Positions 1 to 7,371 of a DNA stretch of 14,548 nucleotides are shown here, one piece after another (position 1 is the first letter of the stretch; every line of letters begins with the position of its first letter). The stretch is from Lichtheimia corymbifera B2541. Its lineage: Eukaryota; Mucoromycota; Mucoromycetes; Mucorales; Lichtheimiaceae. The translations under genes were made by a program, and so were the position numbers. The notes under the pieces were generated by a model that saw only the letters and a list, made by a program, of their open reading frames with translations, was not told the origin of the DNA and ran no database searches. The stretch spans positions 1 through 14,548 of the forward strand of contig JNEU01000755.1 in assembly GCA_000697475.1 (NCBI GenBank), in the 5' to 3' direction.

Positions 1-3000
1 ATCTTGATCGACCAATTTGAGCTCAGAAGGTGTGTAATTGCGAGGGAGTTGTTCACCCATTTCATCTTGCAATTCATATGCACCTCCATTATTTTGACGT
101 AATACCCGATAAGGGCCTTCGTATACCGGTGTTAGCTTGCCTGTACGCGTGGGTATTTTAACCATGACATGATCTCCAGGTGTAAAGGTTATGATATTAT
201 GTGTGCTGTCAAAGTGCTCCTTTTGTTGTTGTATCACATGGTTTGTGCGTTCTTTTATAGCAGGGAATACAATGTTGGTCATGTGCTCAATGTTTTCTAA
301 AAGCTGTGCCTCTGTCATAGGTTTGAACACTTTATCATTCCTATAGTCACGGAAAGGGTTTAGCTTCCTTGCGAACATTAATGTGAATGGCGATGTATTT
401 AGTCGCTTTGATATCTTATGATTCAATGCCAATTGTGTGGCAGGTACAAAGTAGTCCCAGTCTTTGCTGGTGCCGTCTATTAATTTGCGTATAATCATGA
501 CAGAAGATTGGACCCATCGTTCAGCTAGCCCATTGGCTTGTGGATGATACGGTGTGGTAAGTCGGTGATCGACACCAATATTCTCAAGTATTTCATTGAG
601 TAGCTGATTTTTGAATTCGGTGCCGTTATCCGATTGTATGATACGTGGGTATCCAAAGTCTGAGAATACTTTGACTAGTTCTTTGGCAATAGTTGCAGCT
701 TCTTTGTTTGGTATGGGCCTTAATAGGCAGAACCTTGTGCACACGTCGACCAATACTAACAGGTATTTGTTATGGCAATCAGATTCCTCGAAATCGCCAG
801 CGAGGTCCATAGCCCAATGATCGCCTGGTAAGTATGCGTAGATTGGTCTTAGAGGGTGATATCCTCGTTTGCTAATGTTGTTTCTTTGGCATGTTTGGCA
901 TTTCTTTACGTAGCTCACTGCATCGTGTAAGATGTTTGGCCAATGATATCCCTCATTATGATGTATGTCTTTGACCATAGCTTCAGCTCCAATGTGGCCA
1001 AGTAAATGGGATCTTTCAAGTATTGCGTTTCGTTCTTCAATTGGTACAGTCATGCGTTCATGGTCATTGTTTTCTGTTTTATGCACGCGGAAAATACGTT
1101 GTGTTTTGGATGCATACCTTTCTGAGGTGATCCTTTTGCGAGTGGTATCACTTAACTTATTCGGTTTATATGCCATATCCCCCTCCAGCCTTTTGGTATT
1201 ACCTTCAAAAAGGCGAGAGAGATGGTCGGGTAAGATGTTTTCAGTACCAGGTAGATGCACAACATTGAATGTGTAATCAAGGAGAGTGTCAAACCAATTA
1301 ATCATCATAGAATTGGCGATAGACTGAGTGAACAAATGTGTAAGAGAACGGTGATCCGTGTATAATGTAAATGGGTTTCCCCATACAAAGTGATGAAAAC
1401 GTCGTAATGCAAAGACAATGGCAAGAAGCTCACGTCTTGTGGTAGAGTAATTTCTTTCAGATGATGATAGAGCTCGAGCAGCGAATTCAATGTAACGCTT
1501 TTTATTGTCAACTATTTGGAAAAGAACAGCGCCAATGCCTGTATTTGAGGCGTCGGTGGCAATATAGAATGGCTGTTGTAGGTCAGGATGATGTAGGATG
1601 AGATCAGAACATAGAATCTTTTTGAGGAGTGAGAAGTGCTTATCATGCTCCTCGGTCCATAAGCCCTGAAGTGAGTTTTCATTGCGTAGGCGTTCTAATG
1701 GAGCATTAAGTTGAGCGATTTTGGGTATATGATCCCGAAAATAATTGACAATGCCTAAGAAGCTTTGGATGTCTTTACCCGTGCAGGGTGTGGGCCATTG
1801 TTGTACATGTTCAATTTTGCGTGGGTCAGGTCGTTTGCCTTCGGCTGAAATAGTAAAGCCAAGAAGGTACACAGTATGTTGTGCAAAATGGCATTTAGCC
1901 GGATTGAGAATGAGATTTTCTTTTGTGAGTGCAGAAATGGCTTGCTTAACGTGCTTTATGTGTTCATCAAATGTGGTAGAATGTATAACGATATCGTCGA
2001 CAAAAGTTTCAACAAAGGGCATGTCTTTAAAGATGTATGTCATAACACGTTGAAATTTAGATGATAGAGGTTTGAGCCCAAAGGGGCAACCTTGGAACAT
2101 GTATTGTATATTGCGATGAGTAAAAGTGGTTTTGTGTTGATCATCTGGATGAATACGGAAGCGATGAAATGCATTTTTTAGATCCAGAGTGGTATAAATC
2201 GTAGCTCCATGTAAGCGATGGAATATTTGTTTAATCAGAGGAAGAGGATAACGATCATCCGGTAGTAACTGATTGATAAGACGTGGATCTAAGCACGGTC
2301 GTTTTCCTGTCTTTTTGCCGGAGGCGTCTTTTTTATCTGCAAGAGTGAGTGGAGAATTCCATCCATTATCAATGCTAGCACGTATGATAGTGCCATTTTT
2401 TAGCCAGGTATTAACAGCATCGTCGATGATGGGTTCTAAGGCGATAGGTAATGGATATTGCCTGCGATAGACCCTTGCATTTTCAGGTGTAGGTAAACGT
2501 ATGAGGGATTCTTTTACTGTGCAGAAAGATGATTGAGGTATGGCTGCATTGGCCTGCATGTATGGTTCTAATTCGCGCATCATATGTTCACGCTGTTCCT
2601 TTGTGCCAACTGGAGATTCATTGGGTTGCACAATGTCTACATATGTGGTATCATAATCGTTTTCAGGATCAGCCTGTGTGTCATCCCATTTGAATGCAAT
2701 ATTGTGTATGGAGATGCCTAAGTGGGAGAATAGGTCAAGGCCTAGATAACAATCGATGTTGTCTCCTGTTTGCATGACTTCGAATTGATGGGTAAAAGGA
2801 GGTTTATTATTATAATGAATGGTAAGAGGATGTGTAACGCCTATTCTGCGTGTGGTATGATCCTTTCCCGCAAATTGTAAAGAGCCTTCAGCTGGTATGA
2901 TTGACCAAGAATATTTGTGACACAAACTTTCATTTATTATTGATACAGTTGCACCACTATCCACTAAGCCTAATAGGCGTTTATCCTGTATGATGATAGG

Positions 3001-4518
3001 AGTCATGAGTGAGTGATTCTGTGTATGAGAAGTGGTGGTTGCTCTTATAATGATGTTACCTGATTGTGAGGTGTGATCCTGATCATGGCTCATCAAGTTC
3101 AATTCAGAGAAGATCTCTTCCATGATATCATCGTTTGTAGGGTAGTCATTGTGAGATGGTGAAGAAGGGGTATGGTCATCCCTGTTAATGGCACGCACTG
3201 TGTGAGTGGTAGATGTGCCAGCTGCAGTGTCCTGTTTGTGGCGTGACGCCATCGCCTGACGATACTCGTCACACCTGTGATTGAAGAGGCGCTCCTTGCC
3301 GCAAAATTTGCACTTCTTTTTGTTCTTGATGACAGTGCACTCTTGAGTGGAATGGTGTGCCTTTGGTCCATGGTATTCACAACCGACAGCTTCATGAGAC
3401 GAGCCGTTTGATCTTCTTAGCGTGTTGCGGTATCCATTGTAAGGCGCGTGACGCCGAGAGTGCTTGTTCTTATGACGACGACTGAAGTGGTGGCGTGAAG
3501 AAGGCGTTTGATGAGTATCCATGACCCTCTTGTCCTCCGTGATCGTCTGTGCAACTTGTATGATATCGTCCACTCGTTGTGGATGCCCGTTATGTTTGGA
3601 GTGCCAAGCCAGTTTCACCCTGTCACGCACTTGTGGCAACAGAGCCGCCATGAAACGCAGCGCCAACCCTTCGCCATCCTTGAGGCCTCCTTGTCTGTAG
3701 CAGCTTTGGAATCTTGTGGCAAAATCCAGAATCGACTCATCCGTATTCATTGTGATCGAATAAGCTTGGGTGGCCTTGGAGACGATGTAATCCATGGATT
3801 CAAAACGCTTCTTGAACACAACCTTAGCTTGTTCCCAAGTATAACCTTTGTCGGCTAATTCAGACTCAAACCATTCATCATGGTCCTGGTGCAATGCCAC
3901 ATGCAACCACTTCTGCCATTCAAGATCCTTGTTCGCGTTGCCAGTATTCAAGACCTTTTGAAAACTTGAAAGGAAATGGCCTGCTGATTCGAAAACTTCC
4001 TTGTCCGGACGCCACACATGGGATCCTCTGAGTTGGAATGGGGGAATATCTCTGACAGACAGCTTTGACGGGGTAATGTTTGCCTTGTGCTTTGGTTCGT
4101 GGCTTTCATATTCCTCTTCTTTCAGCTTCCGGAATGACTTGAGCAAGTGCTTGGTCTGGTGTATGTCAGAGAAGAGTCTCTTGAGATGATTACGGTTTCC
4201 AGTAGCCATAGCGCGTGTGTACGCCTTGATCAGATCATCCAGCTCTTGTTTGTATTGAACAATGGCGTTATCCAACAACGTTTCAGAGCTTGCGTGAATA
4301 CTATGGATGGTTCCGGTAGGTGTTTGGGTGCTGTGTTGCACGCTTGTTTCAGGAGTGGTAGGTGGTGTGTTGCTTGTGTCATGAAAGGTGATGTTTGACG
4401 ACAACACACTGTTGGTGCCCATGCCTTGATTCATGCCAAAGTCTAGATCCATTGGCTCTTCCAACAACTGCGAGATGGATGTCGTGTCCCAGTCACTCAC
4501 GATGGATGCAGCTTGCAT
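1..4518 (-). CDS. Element A Gag-Pol polyprotein, Ty3/gypsy chromovirus type, runs off left edge
   Basis: One frame is open for 1506 codons from ATG at 4518-4516 to base 1, with no stop; the C-terminus is outside the window. Order by residue: Gag matrix/capsid-like region (1-360), two zinc knuckles (C380 to C416), aspartic protease with LVDSGAT (D520), reverse transcriptase with FVDD (839-842), RNase H (D989, E1030, D1055), integrase HHCC (H1171, H1175, C1207, C1210) and catalytic D1238, D1297, E1333, then a GPY/F-type module (EGPYRVLR) near residue 1470. Every catalytic residue looked for is present. Gag and Pol are fused in one frame, so no frameshift or readthrough is needed, as in single-ORF elements such as Tf1. 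An in-frame ATG at 4545 lies in the adjoining transposon-like sequence; 4518 is preferred. The product would build particles, copy the RNA and integrate the cDNA. A chromodomain is expected to the left. Confidence 0.93.
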   Translation of the reverse strand, partial: MQAASIVSDWDTTSISQLLEEPMDLDFGMNQGMGTNSVLSSNITFHDTSNTPPTTPETSVQHSTQTPTGTIHSIHASSETLLDNAIVQYKQELDDLIKAYTRAMATGNRNHLKRLFSDIHQTKHLLKSFRKLKEEEYESHEPKHKANITPSKLSVRDIPPFQLRGSHVWRPDKEVFESAGHFLSSFQKVLNTGNANKDLEWQKWLHVALHQDHDEWFESELADKGYTWEQAKVVFKKRFESMDYIVSKATQAYSITMNTDESILDFATRFQSCYRQGGLKDGEGLALRFMAALLPQVRDRVKLAWHSKHNGHPQRVDDIIQVAQTITEDKRVMDTHQTPSSRHHFSRRHKNKHSRRHAPYNGYRNTLRRSNGSSHEAVGCEYHGPKAHHSTQECTVIKNKKKCKFCGKERLFNHRCDEYRQAMASRHKQDTAAGTSTTHTVRAINRDDHTPSSPSHNDYPTNDDIMEEIFSELNLMSHDQDHTSQSGNIIIRATTTSHTQNHSLMTPIIIQDKRLLGLVDSGATVSIINESLCHKYSWSIIPAEGSLQFAGKDHTTRRIGVTHPLTIHYNNKPPFTHQFEVMQTGDNIDCYLGLDLFSHLGISIHNIAFKWDDTQADPENDYDTTYVDIVQPNESPVGTKEQREHMMRELEPYMQANAAIPQSSFCTVKESLIRLPTPENARVYRRQYPLPIALEPIIDDAVNTWLKNGTIIRASIDNGWNSPLTLADKKDASGKKTGKRPCLDPRLINQLLPDDRYPLPLIKQIFHRLHGATIYTTLDLKNAFHRFRIHPDDQHKTTFTHRNIQYMFQGCPFGLKPLSSKFQRVMTYIFKDMPFVETFVDDIVIHSTTFDEHIKHVKQAISALTKENLILNPAKCHFAQHTVYLLGFTISAEGKRPDPRKIEHVQQWPTPCTGKDIQSFLGIVNYFRDHIPKIAQLNAPLERLRNENSLQGLWTEEHDKHFSLLKKILCSDLILHHPDLQQPFYIATDASNTGIGAVLFQIVDNKKRYIEFAARALSSSERNYSTTRRELLAIVFALRRFHHFVWGNPFTLYTDHRSLTHLFTQSIANSMMINWFDTLLDYTFNVVHLPGTENILPDHLSRLFEGNTKRLEGDMAYKPNKLSDTTRKRITSERYASKTQRIFRVHKTENNDHERMTVPIEERNAILERSHLLGHIGAEAMVKDIHHNEGYHWPNILHDAVSYVKKCQTCQRNNISKRGYHPLRPIYAYLPGDHWAMDLAGDFEESDCHNKYLLVLVDVCTRFCLLRPIPNKEAATIAKELVKVFSDFGYPRIIQSDNGTEFKNQLLNEILENIGVDHRLTTPYHPQANGLAERWVQSSVMIIRKLIDGTSKDWDYFVPATQLALNHKISKRLNTSPFTLMFARKLNPFRDYRNDKVFKPMTEAQLLENIEHMTNIVFPAIKERTNHVIQQQKEHFDSTHNIITFTPGDHVMVKIPTRTGKLTPVYEGPYRVLRQNNGGAYELQDEMGEQLPRNYTPSELKLVDQD
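1174..1188 (-). promoter_or_regulatory. Candidate central polypurine tract of element A
   Basis: On the minus strand the sequence reads CTGGAGGGGGATATG. It lies within pol just after the RNase H domain (after the LSRLF motif) and before the integrase zinc finger. Elements B and C carry the equivalent tract at the same place, and in those two it matches the terminal PPT. A's own 3' PPT is outside the window, so that test cannot be made here. The purine run also encodes LEGD, so coding constraint alone could explain it in A. Confidence 0.45.
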
Positions 4519-4531
4519 TGAAAGGGGAGAA

Positions 4532-4726
4532 CTAGGGATGGGCATTTATTCGATTAATCGTTATTCCGCTTGTTTTGCTCGAATAAACCAGAATAAGAAT
4601 AACAATCATCGGGCTCGAACAGAATAAGAACGAACAAGAACCATGCTCGAATAATGTAGAACAAATAATTTTTTATTCGAATAAGATAGAATAAAGAGGC
4701 CCCATTCGCCATTCATTCTGTTATTC
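4532..4726. mobile_element. hAT-like DNA transposon end (TIR-like terminus plus GAATAA-rich subterminal region)
   Basis: The stretch begins TAGGGATGGGCATTTATTCG, which resembles terminal inverted repeats known from many hAT-superfamily elements (T/CAGGG-TGGGCA-). It continues as AT-rich sequence with seven GAATAA and four TTATTC hexamers in under 200 bases, like hAT subterminal repeats. No matching inverted terminus (TGCCCATCCCTA) and no second copy of the flanking 8-mer GGGAGAAC occur in the window. At most one end is present, or the other end has decayed. No transposase is recognisable. The right boundary is arbitrary, set at the last repeat hexamer. Confidence 0.4.
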
Positions 4727-5478
4727 TATAAGCATGTTGATGGCGGATCCCCATGTCCATTGCGATGGCCTTCCCGATTGCTTTTTCTTTCGCAGTTCCG
4801 CTATCTTGGTTTTAGTTGCCTACTAGCTGACCAGACGGTATACGGGGATATACCTTCACATGCGGCATATCACCCCATGGATTAGAGTAGCTAATGATTA
4901 ACATGCCTACTATGGAGTGCTGGCTAAGTCCCGCCATTCCAGTGATGATACTTCCTCGGATGATTCTCTCAAGCGTAATTTCTTATGCAGTACACCAATC
5001 AGCAATCACTTGCGCACAGACATTGGCATCCACATATTGGGTGTAGCTAATTACCGCGTACCATAGACGCGCATTGCTGATTTGGTGATAATTGTCACCC
5101 AGCTGATTACTCCTATATGCCACCCTAATAAAAGCTGTACCAACATCTATTGTATATCGATATCCACCAAACAAAGCGAACAATGTAAAAACCTTTGACG
5201 TCTGATTCGATATGTTAATGATAGAAAATTGTTTATCATTGGTAGATCCAACAAAAGAAAGCTGCTTGCAGTCATATCAAGGCGGTACCTCTTGACAGCT
5301 CTGTACCACCTGCCATCTTAATTACAATGCCATATATGTCAATTTATTGTTCAAGCCTTCAGAACGGCATCATGTCATATCATTCGTCTTCCCATAACCA
5401 TCCCCCAAAAAAAAGGTCAAATATACCTGTCAGAGATGATATGGGAGATGTTTTTGGGGTTCGAAGCAGTGTCATCAT
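4713..5478 (-). pseudogene. Decayed unidentified protein-coding gene
   Basis: A protein-like frame can be followed on the minus strand from ATG at 5478 to TGA at 4715-4713. In the first frame there are in-frame stops at 5382-5380, 5361-5359 and 5346-5344. Near 5275 the frame changes (the shift equals loss of two bases in an ATAT run). The second frame is open from 5276 to 4986, then has TAA at 4985-4983 and TAA at 4814-4812, with long open runs of 82, 56 and 32 codons between them. Amino-acid composition looks natural, with short motifs such as GIVIKMAGG, ISNARLWYAVISYTQ and YPRIPSGQLVG. I recognise no family. An intron (GTATAT near 5427 to AG near 5316) could account for the first three stops. 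A TTTATAATAAA box lies about 45 bases upstream on the same strand. It could be a host gene relic, part of a mobile element or an integrated viral gene. Confidence 0.35.
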
Positions 5479-5617
5479 CGCGTAATCCGTGAGAGAAAAT
5501 ACCAGTGAGCAAATCGTGGATTTATTATAAAAGAAGAGTGATCGAAGTGCTTGTAATTCTATATACCTCTGTGTATTCTACGTTTATCACTCAACCTACT
5601 TACCTGCTCAAGCCATG
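5479..5617. other. Flank between decayed gene and element B, with TATA-like box
   Basis: About 140 bases without a supported gene. It contains ATTTATTATAAAAGAAG (5519-5535), TATA-like on both strands, so it could have served the decayed minus-strand gene or something to the right that element B interrupted. The last five bases before B are CCATG (5613-5617), the expected length of a gypsy target-site duplication. The second copy would lie beyond the right edge, because C interrupts B's 3' LTR. Confidence 0.3.
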
Positions 5618-5928
5618 TGTGGTGCACACATATATCAAATGACACTCAAATTATCGGTTAAACATTATCCATCATAACAATGCAAGCACATGTGGATCTT
5701 TACATCTCACCCACTTTCCACCATACGTACGCATGATCCAATACGACCACATTTACATGCGTCACCACATCCATCCTTTACATCCTTCTCTATCAGCATA
5801 CTATACACCCGACACTAGAATTAAGATATAAAAGCATTGGAGCATCGTCTTCAGAATAAACATCAATCTCAAAGAGACTTACTATTTTTGTGTTCCTTTG
5901 TTTTTATCATTCATCTTCGTTTATCACA
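5618..5928 (+). repeat. 5' LTR of element B (311 bp, right boundary inferred)
   Basis: The left edge TGTGGTGCACAC is fixed by the 3' copy, which begins with the same sequence directly after the polypurine tract. The right edge is inferred at TTATCACA (5921-5928), by analogy with the C LTR end (ATCACA) and the usual TG...CA ends. U3 contains a TATAAAA box at 5827-5833. The downstream R/U5 part contains TCTCAAAGA, shared with C's LTR. The portion from 5729 on has no second copy in the window, so its end cannot be checked directly. Confidence 0.8.
5827..5833 (+). promoter_or_regulatory. TATA box of element B LTR promoter
   Basis: GATATAAAAGC lies about 210 bases into the LTR, a normal place for the U3 core promoter. 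Transcription would start some tens of bases downstream, near or before the TCTCAAAGAGA motif at 5867-5877, and would drive the gag-pol RNA. Confidence 0.6.
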
Positions 5929-5934
5929 TTTTTT

Positions 5935-5943
5935 TCTCTTTGA
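5935..5943 (+). promoter_or_regulatory. Putative self-primer binding site of element B
   Basis: TCTCTTTGA lies in the leader, six bases after the inferred LTR end, and is the exact reverse complement of TCAAAGAGA at 5869-5877 in the R region of the same LTR. No TGG-type tRNA-complementary primer site follows the LTR. In Tf1-type elements the 5' end of the RNA folds back and primes reverse transcription at such a site. Nine bases is short and the spacing from the LTR is looser than typical, so this is a candidate only. Confidence 0.4.
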
Positions 5944-5970
5944 AAACCTTTGTTTTATTCTATCATTATC

Positions 5971-7371
5971 ATGACCAATCGCACTACAAGATCAGCATCC
6001 GCAAGAAGGAGCCAACCTCCTGAAGCCCCAACACCTGTGAACCAACCTCAAGAGGATCATCCCATGGAGGAGGCACCTCAGGATAATCAAGTAGTGGCTA
6101 CACAACAAGCAACTCAAGATACGCCCCAAGGCAATGCACACAACACTCCACAGAGTACTACTGAAGATGCTGGTGTTACGCAAACACAACCTCCTGTTTC
6201 AAACATACAAGTACCAACAAGGCACCCACAAGTTGACTCGGTTCTTGTTCAATTGAATGAGCGTGTTGAGTACACTGCCAGGCATCTTTTGCAAGCACAA
6301 GGCCAGTCGCGAGCTGAACACGAGGAAGCAATGCGACAACATCATCAAGCACAAGAAGCCAGAGCAATGTATCAACGTACCTTGGCCAACGCCAACACCA
6401 ATCAAAGCAGCAGCAAAGAAGACCAGATTGTGCCTTCCAACATGCCGATGCTACAGATAAAAGGTGGTCCCTTGAGAGACGCGAACAAGGTCGTGCATGA
6501 ATCGGTTCAAGCATTTTTTACCAGCTTTGAAGCCCAACTCAGAAGTCGTTCGTTGGATTTGAACCGCCATTGGGAACGATTGATATGGACAACTCTTGAC
6601 TCTCAACAACATCAATAGGCCGCCAAACGCCTTGCTGGACACCATCTCACATGGGAACAAGCAAAAAAGGAGATCCAAAAGATGTATGGAAACCCCTTGT
6701 ATACCTATCACAAGCAATACGAGTTGTCAAGAAAGTTCCAGCGCCCAGGTCAATCACTCAAGCTCCACACTGAGGAATGGCAAGAACTGGCTTTTGAGGC
6801 CAACTGTGAGCCCAGTCCCCAAACCACGTTTAATTACGTGAATTCCTTGTTGAGACCTGTACGAGAAACCATTTGGCCGATCCTGGCTACCAAGTTCGAA
6901 TTGGATCTGCCTGCATCTATCAACGAGGTTGCCCAACTGGCTATTGGATCTATGGGTGAATACATGGAGAACGATCATGAGGAGTGGACACCTATTCGAC
7001 GTAAGCGTCAATACATGGGTACTCAAGAAGGATCACACAAGAAGAGGCAATACGGCAATTGCCCTGTACATCCTAAGGGCAGCCACTCTGCAAGCGAATG
7101 TCAAGTCCTTCGTCATGTCAACAAAACGCGTTCTGATGCGTCTCAACATGCGCCTTCGCACAAGGCCACAACGCCAAAACTCTGTCATTATTGCAAGAAG
7201 GTCCCTTATTATCGCGGACATACATGCCCAGAGTACCATCAACAAAAGAAAGTTGTCCATAACCGCAGCACTCATGTCAATACGACATCCTCGCGCGATC
7301 AAGCTATCATTGAACATCTTTTGCCCATCAACCTTGAGAAAATGGACATTACCGGTAAATCACACACTTGA
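5971..7371 (+). pseudogene. gag: Element B gag, interrupted by one in-frame stop
   Basis: ATG at 5971 opens a frame that meets TAG at 6616-6618, continues in the same frame after it, and ends at TGA 7369-7371. The N-terminus is Arg/Ser-rich then Gln/Pro/Thr-rich, with a helical Gln/Glu-rich stretch (codons about 90-150) that may form a coiled coil. The capsid-like part spans the TAG; the conserved WEQAK motif after it aligns with the same motif in element A's Gag. The C-terminus has two knuckles: CPVHPKGSHSASEC (C-x2-H-x4-H-x4-C) and CHYCKKVPYYRGHTC (C-x2-C-x8-H-x-C). The product would form the particle and bind genomic RNA. The TAG is one base from CAG, so a nonsense mutation is the simplest reading. 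The TGA sits at the Gag/protease border, where A has none. Confidence 0.85.

Larger units (their letters stand above)
1..4530 (-). mobile_element. Element A: partial Ty3/gypsy LTR retrotransposon (gag-pol, no visible 5' LTR)
   Basis: The coding part of a gypsy-type element fills the left third of the window in minus orientation. The 3' end (chromodomain, PPT, 3' LTR) would lie left of base 1. At its 5' side, only about 12 bases separate the gag ATG from a hAT-like transposon end. I find no LTR boundary, TATA box in a suitable place or primer-binding site between there and element B. The 5' part is therefore lost, displaced or unrecognised. The family is distinct from B and C: protein motifs align throughout but are clearly diverged. 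Confidence 0.85.

Noticed and set aside
4581..4694. Repeated GAATAA units as a possible CRISPR-like or satellite array
   Set aside because: Units are six bases, irregularly spaced and in both orientations, with no spacers of constant length; a hAT-like subterminal region fits better.
5120..5165. IDVGTAF-RVAY on the minus strand, resembling the first phosphate-binding motif of Hsp70-type ATPases
   Set aside because: Only one short motif matches, and the following residues (ISNARLWYAV...) do not continue like Hsp70. Kept as an unidentified pseudogene.
5403..5459. CCCCAAAAA and TTTTTGGGG inverted repeat as a terminator or transposon end
   Set aside because: Nine-base low-complexity arms 39 bases apart are easily expected by chance, and nothing around them supports a function.
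5929..5950. tRNA primer-binding site after B's 5' LTR
   Set aside because: The leader starts with a T run then CTCTTTGAAAACC; no TGG-type complement of a tRNA 3' end is present.
5950..5970. Gag start at TTG 5950 giving a longer N-terminus
   Set aside because: The first ATG in the frame is at 5971, and the 5950-5970 stretch belongs to the leader beside the putative primer site.
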